From Clostridia bacterium (GTDB lineage: Bacteria > Bacillota > Clostridia > Christensenellales > Aristaeellaceae), in NCBI GenBank assembly GCA_017484085.1, contig JAFUTW010000045.1, forward strand, positions 1 to 64,000: 64,000 bases of DNA, written 5' to 3'. This document shows, one piece after another, positions 7,546 through 15,284 of the stretch. The notes under the pieces are model-generated. The model searched no databases. It was given only the letters and a program-made list of their open reading frames with translations, and was not told the DNA's origin. Position numbers and translations under genes: made by a program. Each line of letters opens with the position of its first letter. Position 1 is the first letter of the stretch.

Positions 7546-9186
7546 TCAGCCCTTCGGTGAATCATGACCGTAGAGCGCGGTGGCGATATTGATGGCCTGA
7601 TCGGAGCAGCGCTCCAGATCGGTGCACATATCGTTGAAGACGACGCCGCCCAGCGGATCGCAGTGGACCTGCATCAGGCGCTCGATGTGGTGCTGGATGA
7701 ACGTTTCCTGCATGTCGTCCACCCGCTGCTCCAGCTCCTCGGCTTTCGGGATCAGCTCCGGCTTATGGTCGCGGTAGACGGTCATGGAGACGTCGAGCGT
7801 TTCCAGGACGGCTTCACCCATCTGCTGCAGTTCCTGCATGCCGGCTTCGGAGATGACCGCGTGGTTTTCCTTCAGCCTGTCGCAGAACTCGCCGATGTTT
7901 TCTGCATGGTCGCTGATGCGCTCGTAATTGCTGACGACCTGGGTCATCTTGGTCAGATGGAAGACGTCGCGTTGAGAAAGGTTGCGGCTGCGCAGCTGAA
8001 CGAGCTTGTCCGTTATCGCGTGGTTCAGATAATCGACGGCAGCTTCCAGCTCTGCGATGCGCGCGCCCTTCTCGGTGTCATTGGGATGGAAGAAGTAGAA
8101 TAGCGCGGTCTCCAGGTTTTCGCGGGCAAACGCGCCCATGCGGTCCACTTCCAGCTGAGCCTGATGCATGGCGACGCTGTCCGGATACTTGTCCAGATCA
8201 GCCAGATAGCGCAGACGCTGCTCCTCCCGCGCGCGGTTTTCAGCAGGCAGCGGCGGCAGCAGGCGCTGGGTCAGGGCGATAAACGCGGGCTGAAGCGGCA
8301 GCGCGACGAGTGCCGCGATGAGAGCGAAGAGCGTATGGCTGTTTGCGACCTGACGGGCCACATTGTCGGGAGACAGGGATTCGATGCCCGAGAGGATGGC
8401 CGGGAAAACGGTGATCAGCGCTCCGATCAGGATGCCGCGGAAGAGATTGAACAGGAGATTCAGCAGGGCGACGCGCTTGCCCTCGCGGCTTGTGGTGAGG
8501 GAAGCCAGGAGGTTGGGCGTAACGGAGCCGATCGCCGCGCCGATGATCAGCCAGACGGTCTCACGGTAACCCAGCAGCCCCTGCTGTGCAAAAGCCTGGA
8601 AGATGACGACGGACGAAGAGGAACTCTGCAGCAGCGCCGTAAAGGCGACGCCGAAGAGCACGCCGGCCAGCGGATGCTCCAGCGCGCTGACAAAGGCGAT
8701 GAAGCCCGGATTGCTGGCAAGCGGGGCGATGGAGCTCTTCATCATGCCGATGCCGACAAAGAGCATGCCGAAGCCCAGGATGACCGTGCCGATATGACGC
8801 ACGATTGGCTTTTTGATGAAGATTGCCGCGACAGCCCCGAAAAACAGAAGGATCGGCGCGTAGGCAGTCAGGTTGAAGGCGGTGATCTGCGCGGTGATGG
8901 TCGTGCCGATGTTCGCGCCGAGGATGACGCCGAAGGCCTGCGAGAGCGCCATGAGGCCGGAGGATACGAAGCCGATGAGCATCATATCCGTAGCGCTGGA
9001 ACTCTGAATGAGCAGTGTGACCACGAGGCCGACGGCGACACCGGCCAGGCGGTTTGAAGTGACCTTTTCAAGGATATCGCGCAGCTTGTCGCCGGCGGCG
9101 TTCTTGAGACCGGTGGACATGAGCGTCATACCGTACAAAAAGAGGCCGATGCCGCCAAACAGCGCAAGGGCTTCTGTCAATGGCAT
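7546..9186 (-). CDS. Na+/phosphate cotransporter family protein with C-terminal PhoU-like domain
   Basis: A 546-residue NptA/YjbB-type protein. Two inverted membrane repeats carry the family hallmark LIQSSSAT and LLQSSSSS. They are followed at about residue 330 onward by a soluble helical PhoU-like domain (for example HLTKMTQVVSNYERISDHAENIGEF). The family moves phosphate with sodium across the inner membrane. I start at ATG 9186 (MPLTEALALFGG), which has GGGGGAGAG upstream, and not at the longer frame start, whose extra 23 residues look like leader sequence. A promoter is seen at 9246-9274. Single-gene unit. Confidence 0.9.
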   Translation of the reverse strand: MPLTEALALFGGIGLFLYGMTLMSTGLKNAAGDKLRDILEKVTSNRLAGVAVGLVVTLLIQSSSATDMMLIGFVSSGLMALSQAFGVILGANIGTTITAQITAFNLTAYAPILLFFGAVAAIFIKKPIVRHIGTVILGFGMLFVGIGMMKSSIAPLASNPGFIAFVSALEHPLAGVLFGVAFTALLQSSSSSVVIFQAFAQQGLLGYRETVWLIIGAAIGSVTPNLLASLTTSREGKRVALLNLLFNLFRGILIGALITVFPAILSGIESLSPDNVARQVANSHTLFALIAALVALPLQPAFIALTQRLLPPLPAENRAREEQRLRYLADLDKYPDSVAMHQAQLEVDRMGAFARENLETALFYFFHPNDTEKGARIAELEAAVDYLNHAITDKLVQLRSRNLSQRDVFHLTKMTQVVSNYERISDHAENIGEFCDRLKENHAVISEAGMQELQQMGEAVLETLDVSMTVYRDHKPELIPKAEELEQRVDDMQETFIQHHIERLMQVHCDPLGGVVFNDMCTDLERCSDQAINIATALYGHDSPKG

Positions 9187-9245
9187 GGTTGAATCTCTCC
9201 CCCGGGGCGGAAAAATACTTGGCTGTGCCCATCCTACCCCATTAC

Positions 9246-9274
9246 AGTATATCATGATTCTTTATGTATGGCAA
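9246..9274 (-). promoter_or_regulatory. Promoter of the Na/phosphate symporter gene
   Basis: On the minus strand TTGCCA (9274-9269), 17-base spacer, TATACT (9251-9246), 60 bases upstream of the chosen ATG. Confidence 0.7.
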
Positions 9275-9369
9275 ATCATTCGTTTTGGAGTTGTCCATAA
9301 CCGGTAGCTTATAGACAAAAAACGTTATGCTGCACGCTGAGGACTTTCCTGAACACAGATCGGCATCAG

Positions 9370-9398
9370 TTGACAAGAAATCCAACGATGACTATACT
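9370..9398 (+). promoter_or_regulatory. Promoter of the small tail-anchored protein gene
   Basis: TTGACA at 9370-9375, 17-base spacer, TATACT at 9393-9398. Confidence 0.75.
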
Positions 9399-9510
9399 TT
9401 TTGTTCAGTGCAGCTCGGCGGTTTATGCTTTGGCTGTTTGATCCGGCTGCAGCCGGAAAACCTCCCTGATCGGATACGGTAGTGTGATGCAGGGGTTAAG
9501 AGGCGCATTC

Positions 9511-9750
9511 ATGAAACGTGAAGATGATGAGTTCGATGATCTGATCTGGTATGAAGCCGGGTTGGATGAGGACGGGCTGGACTATTGGGCGGCTTTCGGC
9601 AAAGATGAGCGGAGCAAGCGCCATAAGAAAAAGGAACGGAAAAAGTCTGCGCCGGCTCAGAAGGAGACAGACAAGGAGTTTTCTCCGATAATGGCTTTGC
9701 TGCTGATCATCATGGCTGTCGTGTTGATCCTGTCAGCAGGAAACAAATAA
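9511..9750 (+). CDS. Small tail-anchored protein, function unknown
   Basis: I do not recognise a family. From ATG 9511 (AAGAGG upstream) it is 79 residues: an acidic, aromatic-rich N-terminus (REDDEFDDLIWYEAGLDE), a strongly basic middle (KRHKKKERKK), and a single C-terminal hydrophobic segment of about 18 residues ending ILSAGNK. That layout predicts a cytoplasmic domain held by a C-terminal membrane tail. An in-frame ATG at 9484 would add nine residues but has no good ribosome site. Its own promoter is at 9370; the next gene follows 51 bases later and may be co-transcribed. Confidence 0.65.
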   Translation: MKREDDEFDDLIWYEAGLDEDGLDYWAAFGKDERSKRHKKKERKKSAPAQKETDKEFSPIMALLLIIMAVVLILSAGNK

Positions 9751-9801
9751 AGACAGAAACAGCAGGCAATCAGGTAAAGCGGTTTACCGGAAAGGACGGG
9801 C

Positions 9802-10785
9802 ATGGCAAGAGAAGAGAAGCGCTCACGGGTGCGGCACAGAAGCGGCGGCTGTTTCGGCTGCCTGACGCGCCTGCTCATCCTGCTGGGGATTGCGGCTGCG
9901 CTGTTCGTCGGCGCGTGCCTGACAGGGATCATCCGGAACGATGCGGACGGAAGGCCGGTGCTCTCGCTGAATGACGCGGCTCTGCCGGATTTTTCAGCCT
10001 GGTCTGCCATGCAGACGGGAAAGGGCGGCGGATTCAGCCTGCCAGGATGGGCCTATAATCTGGACGCTTCCGGCCTCACGATCAAGGCGCTGCGCGCGGG
10101 TAAGGGCGAAGCACTGCTGGTGTGCAGCAACGGTTTTACGATGCTGGTGAATGCGGGCAGCGGCCGCTACGGCGCAGCCATTCAGATGCTGCTGTGCCGC
10201 ATCAACCGCCTGGATGCCGTTGTGGCGACGGATTCGACGGATGAGAACCTCGGCGGTGTGCCGTTTGCAATGAGCATCGGGAAGCCTGCCTATCTTTTTT
10301 ATCAGGATACGCAGACAAAGAGCAGGAGCTATGAGGAGATGCTTGCTTCACCCGGAAGCGCCCAAACTGTCGTACCCAGGACAGGGCTGGCATTCAACCT
10401 CGGCGGCGCGCGCGTTACGTTCATCGGCCCTGAGCAGACTCATCACAAATATGACGGGGATGACAGCCTGTCGCTGCGCATCGATTACGGAAAGACAGCC
10501 GTGCTGATCACCGGCGGGATCGGCGCCGAGGGAGAGCGGGAGCTCATGGATTCCGGCGCGAATCTTGCGGCAGATGCGCTCATTTTTGCGCCGGAGGGCA
10601 GCCGTGATCCGATGAGCAGCGCTTTTGCCGCCGCCGTATCGCCAAAGGCCGTGATTGCCACAGGAGATCTTTCCTTTCAAAGCAAAGCGCGGCTGGAACA
10701 GGCAGGGGCGCACATTTACAGCACACGCCAAACCGGCGTCATAACGCTGGTCTCGGACGGAGAAACCGTCAGCGTCGAACCCTAA
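9802..10785 (+). CDS. ComEC/Rec2-like metallo-beta-lactamase-fold protein lacking metal ligands
   Basis: A 327-residue protein with one N-terminal membrane helix (about 22-44) and an extracytoplasmic domain laid out like the C-terminal hydrolase domain of ComEC: the GKGEALLVCSNGFTMLVNAG strand pair, the Rossmann-side LDAVVATDSTDENLGG, then DDSLSLRIDYGKTAVLITGG. In active relatives the third block reads THxHxDHxGG; here it is TDSTDENLGG (about residues 143-152). The later HHGS block is APEGS and the GD turn is GG. Ligands at all these sites are changed, so hydrolase activity is unlikely and a binding or structural role is inferred. ATG 9802 follows GGAAAGGAC. Confidence 0.75.
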   Translation: MAREEKRSRVRHRSGGCFGCLTRLLILLGIAAALFVGACLTGIIRNDADGRPVLSLNDAALPDFSAWSAMQTGKGGGFSLPGWAYNLDASGLTIKALRAGKGEALLVCSNGFTMLVNAGSGRYGAAIQMLLCRINRLDAVVATDSTDENLGGVPFAMSIGKPAYLFYQDTQTKSRSYEEMLASPGSAQTVVPRTGLAFNLGGARVTFIGPEQTHHKYDGDDSLSLRIDYGKTAVLITGGIGAEGERELMDSGANLAADALIFAPEGSRDPMSSAFAAAVSPKAVIATGDLSFQSKARLEQAGAHIYSTRQTGVITLVSDGETVSVEP

Positions 10786-10807
10786 ATAAAAATAAGAAGA
10801 AACAGAA

Positions 10808-10838
10808 GACTCGGGATGAAGTATCCCGGGTCCTTTAT
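10808..10838 (+). terminator. Terminator after the ComEC-like gene
   Basis: A 10-bp stem GACTCGGGAT / ATCCCGGGTC with one G-T pair and a 5-base loop, followed by CTTTATTCGTTTT. Confidence 0.7.
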
Positions 10839-10926
10839 TCGTTTTGGGCAATACAGTCATATTATTACGGATTTAACATAATTTAAATAATTTAGTAAAT
10901 AATATACCGCCTAATTGTAAACAGAC

Positions 10927-10955
10927 TTGTAATTTTCTTGCGACTATGTTATGAT
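10927..10955 (+). promoter_or_regulatory. Promoter of the surface-polysaccharide cluster
   Basis: TTGTAA at 10927-10932, 17-base spacer, TATGAT at 10950-10955, in an AT-rich gap and about 100 bases ahead of the licD-like gene. No other clear promoter is seen until the far end of the cluster, so it may drive a long operon. Confidence 0.65.
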
Positions 10956-11052
10956 TACACGAGATTTCTGAAAATATACGATTTTTAGAAATATCAATTA
11001 CAATATAACACTATAGAACAGAAATCTTACGAGTATCTGAAATAATGAGCCA

Positions 11053-11964
11053 ATGGGTATGCGAAACGGTTTATCGACTTTTGAAGCGCTGAAGCACCTC
11101 TCTTCTTCTGAAACAGTGAAGATGGAGGGGGAGAGGCTGGCACAGTGCCAGAAGATCCTTCTTGATATGCTGCGGGACGTGGATGCTCTGTGTGAAAGCA
11201 GCGGGATCCCGTACACGCTGTGCGGCGGGACGGCGCTTGGCGCGGTGCGGCACGGCGGGATGATCCCCTGGGACGACGACATCGATATCGCGATGTTCCG
11301 GGAGGATCTGGAGCGGTTCCTTCCTCTATTCAGACAGACCTGCGGCGACCGGTACTGGATCCATACGCCGGAAGAGACGAAGGGGTATCCGAAACTGTTT
11401 GTGCAGATCCGCAGAAAAGGCACCACGATGCGTGAGCTGGAGGACCTGACAGACGGCGAGTGGGGTGTGCCGCTGGACATCTTCCCCATGGAGAACACGT
11501 ATGACAGCGGAGTGCTGCGGCGGCTTCACGGGCTGCTCTGCCTGGGAATGAAGTTCGGACTGTCCTGCCGGAAGGTGAGGGCAGAAAAGGAACGGCTGCT
11601 GAGCCTTGCGAAGGAACCCTCAGCCCGCAGGGCGATCCGGCTGAAGGCGGCCATCGGAACGGTGCTGTCCTTTGCCTCGCTGGAGGCGTGGACAAGGGGC
11701 ACGATCGCCTGCTGCAAAGGCTGCCGCAGGAAAGGCAGATGGGTGGTCATCCCGTCCGGACGGGGGCAGTTTTTCGGCGAGATCTACGAACGCGCGGCCA
11801 TGGCGGAAGGCAGCCGGGTACCGTTCAACGGACAGAGCGCCCGCCTGACGGATGCCGCGGACAGCTATCTGAGGCAGCTCTACGGAGCGGATTACATGCA
11901 GGTGCCGCCGGAAGGGCGGCGGGAGCATCACGCGGTGCTGGCTTTTGACCCCGGCACCGGCTGA
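11053..11964 (+). CDS. LicD family phosphotransferase
   Basis: A 303-residue LicD/fukutin-type nucleotidyltransferase-fold enzyme. The family transfers phosphocholine, phosphoglycerol, phosphoribitol or sugar phosphates from CDP-type donors to surface glycans. Diagnostic features: helix ILLDMLRDVDALCE, then the core TLCGGTALGAVRHGGMIPWD with DDDIDIAM metal-binding aspartates, and later LDIFPM. The C-terminal third is less conserved and ends in a short Gly/Pro-rich tail. The start is not well fixed, since no clear ribosome site precedes ATG 11053; ATG 11059 is an alternative. It opens the polysaccharide operon and is followed 15 bases later by a cytidylyltransferase, which may supply its donor. 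Confidence 0.88.
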   Translation: MGMRNGLSTFEALKHLSSSETVKMEGERLAQCQKILLDMLRDVDALCESSGIPYTLCGGTALGAVRHGGMIPWDDDIDIAMFREDLERFLPLFRQTCGDRYWIHTPEETKGYPKLFVQIRRKGTTMRELEDLTDGEWGVPLDIFPMENTYDSGVLRRLHGLLCLGMKFGLSCRKVRAEKERLLSLAKEPSARRAIRLKAAIGTVLSFASLEAWTRGTIACCKGCRRKGRWVVIPSGRGQFFGEIYERAAMAEGSRVPFNGQSARLTDAADSYLRQLYGADYMQVPPEGRREHHAVLAFDPGTG

Positions 11965-11979
11965 AAGGGGGAAAGGCGC

Positions 11980-12693
11980 TTGAACATCGCGCTGATCATC
12001 GCGGGCGGCAGCGGCACGAGAATGCACCAGAACATCCCCAAGCAGTTCCTGACGGTCAACGACAGGCCGGTCATCGTCTATACGCTGGAAGCGTTTCAGC
12101 GCCATCCGGAGATCGATGCTATCGCGGTGGTGTGCATTGAAGGATGGGAACCTGTGCTGAAGGCTTACGCGGCGCAGTATGGGATCGGCAAGCTGAAATG
12201 GGTGATCCCGGGCGGGAAAAACGGACAGGAGTCCATCCGGAACGGCGTCTTTGAACTGGAGCGCAGCTGCGCGCCGGAGGATCTCGTGCTGGTGCACGAC
12301 GCGATCCGGCCGCTGGTGTCCGCAGAGATCATATCAGACTGTATCCTGACGGCGCGCCGGTACGGCTCGGCGGTGGCGACGATCCCCTGCGCCGAGGCGA
12401 TGCTGGAGACGGCGGACGGTGAAACGGCAAAAGCCAGCTACCCGCGCTCACAGCTGCGAAGGACGCAGACGCCGCAGGGCTTCCCGCTGGGGAAGCTGTG
12501 TGCCTACCATCGAAGAGCGTTGGAGAAAGGGATCACGGATTCCATCGCGAGCTGCACGCTGGCGATCGAACTGGGAGAGACGATCCATTTCTCTGCGGGT
12601 TCGGAGAAGAACATCAAGCTGACGACGGTGGAGGACATCGACATCTTCAAGGCGCTGCTGCTGGCGGGCAAGCCGGACTGGCAGAGAGACTGA
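11980..12693 (+). CDS. IspD/TarI family cytidylyltransferase
   Basis: A 237-residue CTP-dependent nucleotidyltransferase. The N-terminal loop AGGSGTRMHQNIPKQFL binds CTP, and VHDAIRPLV and the SYPRSQLRRTQTPQGF segment carry further family residues. Members make CDP-methylerythritol (IspD) or CDP-ribitol (TarI). The location right after LicD in a surface-polymer operon favours a TarI-like role making a CDP-activated alditol, though an IspD role cannot be excluded without seeing the rest of the genome. It starts at TTG 11980 with AAAGGGGGAAAGG upstream. The next gene begins 3 bases after the stop. Confidence 0.85.
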   Translation: MNIALIIAGGSGTRMHQNIPKQFLTVNDRPVIVYTLEAFQRHPEIDAIAVVCIEGWEPVLKAYAAQYGIGKLKWVIPGGKNGQESIRNGVFELERSCAPEDLVLVHDAIRPLVSAEIISDCILTARRYGSAVATIPCAEAMLETADGETAKASYPRSQLRRTQTPQGFPLGKLCAYHRRALEKGITDSIASCTLAIELGETIHFSAGSEKNIKLTTVEDIDIFKALLLAGKPDWQRD

Positions 12694-12696
12694 GAT

Positions 12697-13746
12697 ATGA
12701 GCTTGTTGGACAGCAAAACGTACCTCCGGGATGTGGAAAGCACAGCCGAAGGCGTGCAAGGCCTTGAAAAGCTGTGCGGCGCAACGGTGCTGGTCACCGG
12801 CGCGACAGGTCTCATCGGCTCCTTTCTGACGGATGTGCTGCTTACGGCAAACCGGGAGGCAGGATTAAACATCCATGTGCTGGCTGCAGGCCGGAGCCCG
12901 GAGCGGATACGAGCAAGGTTTCCCGGCAAGGATGTAGTTCCTGTCCGATATGACCTCCTGGAACCGGTCGGGATCGGGCAGGCAGCGGATTATGTCATCC
13001 ACGCCGCAAGCCCGGCGGATCCGGCGGCGTTCGGAGAAAGGCCGGCAGAGATCCTGGCGGGCTGTGTGACGGGAACACACGCGCTGCTGCGGTACGCGAA
13101 GCGGTGCGGGGCGAAGCGGTTCCTCTTCATCTCGTCCGGAGAGGTATACGGGAGAATGCCTGATGATGCGGTAGCCTTCCGGGAGGAGGATGTTGGATAC
13201 GTCGATCCGATGAGCCCACGTTCGGCCTATCCGAACGGCAAACGGGCGGGAGAGACGCTGTGCGCCGCTTATTCGGCGGAATACGGGCTGGATACCGTTG
13301 TGGCGCGGCCGTGCCACACCTTCGGGGCGACGATGACGGAGCGGGATTCCCGCGCGGCCTCCCAGTTCCTGCGGGAAGCCGCTGCAGGCAGACCGGTGGT
13401 GCTGAACAGTGCGGGCCTGCAGGAGCGGAGCTGGTGCTGCGCGACGGACTGCACATCAGCGCTGCTAACAATCCTTACGGAGGGCAAATGCGCCGAAGCG
13501 TACAACGTCGCGGACGACGCTTCGCATGCGACGATCGCGGAGCTGGCTGCGAGGATCGCGGCGGCAGCGGGAGTGCCGCTGGAGAGAAGGATGACCGGAC
13601 CGCCGGCAGAACTGCCGGCTTCACCGGTGCCCCGGCAGGTGCTCTCAGGCGAAAAACTGAAAGCACTGGGCTGGCGGGCACGGTTCACACTGGAGGAGGG
13701 CATTGCCCGGACACTGTCCGCGCTGCGCGAGGGCAGGGCGGACTGA
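12697..13746 (+). CDS. NAD-dependent epimerase/dehydratase (extended SDR)
   Basis: A 349-residue extended short-chain dehydrogenase acting on nucleotide-activated sugars or alditols. It has the NAD-binding VTGATGLIGSFL, the FISSGEVYG strand with its catalytic Ser/Thr position, and the catalytic YxxxK as YPNGK near residue 180. The family includes UDP-glucuronate decarboxylases and various epimerases; the substrate is not readable. LicD, TarI-like and SDR genes in this order suggest that the three supply and attach one activated unit. It starts 3 bases after the cytidylyltransferase stop, so coupling is likely. Confidence 0.85.
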   Translation: MSLLDSKTYLRDVESTAEGVQGLEKLCGATVLVTGATGLIGSFLTDVLLTANREAGLNIHVLAAGRSPERIRARFPGKDVVPVRYDLLEPVGIGQAADYVIHAASPADPAAFGERPAEILAGCVTGTHALLRYAKRCGAKRFLFISSGEVYGRMPDDAVAFREEDVGYVDPMSPRSAYPNGKRAGETLCAAYSAEYGLDTVVARPCHTFGATMTERDSRAASQFLREAAAGRPVVLNSAGLQERSWCCATDCTSALLTILTEGKCAEAYNVADDASHATIAELAARIAAAAGVPLERRMTGPPAELPASPVPRQVLSGEKLKALGWRARFTLEEGIARTLSALREGRAD

Positions 13747-13753
13747 GCGGAGG

Positions 13754-15268
13754 ATGAGTGAGACGGATGAGCGGGTGACTCTTCACAGGCGACTCCGGCA
13801 GGCTGCTGAGGGAAAGCGGCTGCTGAGGCGGCTGAAGCGGGAAACAGGCTTCGGGCGATGCTTCCTGTTCTGCGATCCCTTGTGGACAGAGGCGGCGATG
13901 CCGCTGCTGCCCGGATATGCCCAAAACTGCGGGGAGAAGCTCCTGCTTCTCTTTACGGACACAGGGACGAAAGAACTGCGGAACCTTCCGGAATCCGCCG
14001 GGATCCGGCACGTGACACGGGCACAGGCGGATGCCCTGACAGCCGCGCTGGCGCTGTGGAACGGGTTGCCGCTGCGGATCGCCTCGCCGGAGATGCCTTG
14101 TGACCTGGGCAGTGCGAAGCTGGAAGGCTATAAGGGTATTTCGAAGCAAGACATCCTTTTGGCCGATGTGTTTGCGGCGGAAGCCGGATGCGCAGACGGG
14201 CAGCACGGACGGATTCCTGCGGGAAGGAAGCGGCGGCTGAAAGAAGCGGCCAAGCGCGTCCTCGGCGGCGCATGGCAGCCCGGTATGGTGCTGCTGGGCG
14301 GGCTGTACTGGCATCGGCTGCGGAATGCGGCCGGGAGCAGGACGCTGTTGTTTCTGAGAGGTCCTACAGGCGACGCCTACCTGCTGCTCTCCTACCTGCC
14401 GGAGTACCTGAGTCAGAGCGGCATCCGGGATGCGGTACTGACCGGCGACGCGAAGAACCTTTCGGCCATCGCGGGGCTTTACGGCCGGGAAGCGCTGCCC
14501 GTCAGCGAGTGGCAGGCTTCCTGCATCCAGCGGCTGTACCTCCTCATGGGAGGGGAGGCGCTGGGGATGCGGCACCTGCTGCCGTGGGGGATCCGCGGGA
14601 AGAACCTGAACCTGAGCCGGATGCGCACGGACGAGAGGCTGACCTTCATGGACAGCATCCGGCGCTCGGCGCTGGGGCTGGACGAGGATGCGCAGCCGGT
14701 CTTCCCGGAGCTGAGCGAAGCGGAGGAAGAACAGAAGGCGCGCTGGCAGGCGGCAGGGATCCTCCCCGGACGGACGGTGATCCTTTCCCCGGCGGCTTAC
14801 TCGCTGAAGCCGCTGCCGGACGGATTCTGGCGGCGCGTTTGTGACGGACTGGAGAGGCAGGGCTGGAACACCGTGTTCTGCTGCGATCCCCAAAGGGAGC
14901 CGGTTCCGGTGCCGGGGAAGGCGAACTGCTTCTTTCCGTACAGGGAAGGCGAAGCGCTGCTCCGGTATGCCGGCGGATTCCTGGCGGTGCGCAGCGGGCT
15001 GTGTGACGTGGTCAGCCGGGCAGCATGCCGGATGGTCATCCTGCACCCGCCCCGGCCGGAAAGGCCGGACAGGACGAGGCACCGGAGCGACAGGGCATTC
15101 TGCGGACTGACGGAGATGGGGCTGAGGAGCGAAACAGGCGAACTGGAAACGCCGCTCCTTCGCGAAAAGTATGAACCGGGGCCGGCACTCGGCACCGGGG
15201 AGATCCAGAGAGAAGAAGACAGACTGGCGACCGGGATCCTGCGGGCTTTCGGAAGGCCGGAGACATAA
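13754..15268 (+). CDS. GT-B-like surface-polysaccharide protein, function unknown
   Basis: A 504-residue protein with no firm family match. The second half looks like a GT-B glycosyltransferase of the heptosyltransferase (GT9) type: LLFLRGPTGDAYLLLSYLP, then VILSPAAYSLKPLPDGFW, and FFPYREGEALLRYAGG followed by AVRSGLCDVVS. The same PYR...AG...RxGLxD pattern occurs in the protein at 18325-19350, so the two are distant relatives. The first 200 residues have no counterpart there and may be a second domain. ATG 13754 directly abuts a GGAGG, an unusually tight spacing, so the start is uncertain. Role inferred: sugar transfer in the surface polymer pathway. Confidence 0.6.
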   Translation: MSETDERVTLHRRLRQAAEGKRLLRRLKRETGFGRCFLFCDPLWTEAAMPLLPGYAQNCGEKLLLLFTDTGTKELRNLPESAGIRHVTRAQADALTAALALWNGLPLRIASPEMPCDLGSAKLEGYKGISKQDILLADVFAAEAGCADGQHGRIPAGRKRRLKEAAKRVLGGAWQPGMVLLGGLYWHRLRNAAGSRTLLFLRGPTGDAYLLLSYLPEYLSQSGIRDAVLTGDAKNLSAIAGLYGREALPVSEWQASCIQRLYLLMGGEALGMRHLLPWGIRGKNLNLSRMRTDERLTFMDSIRRSALGLDEDAQPVFPELSEAEEEQKARWQAAGILPGRTVILSPAAYSLKPLPDGFWRRVCDGLERQGWNTVFCCDPQREPVPVPGKANCFFPYREGEALLRYAGGFLAVRSGLCDVVSRAACRMVILHPPRPERPDRTRHRSDRAFCGLTEMGLRSETGELETPLLREKYEPGPALGTGEIQREEDRLATGILRAFGRPET

Positions 15269-15284
15269 ACAAGGGGGTTGAAGA

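Larger units (their letters stand above)
9187..9510. other. Divergent intergenic region
   Basis: No gene is seen. It holds the minus-strand promoter of the symporter and the plus-strand promoter of the small acidic protein; the rest shows nothing recognisable. Confidence 0.6.
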
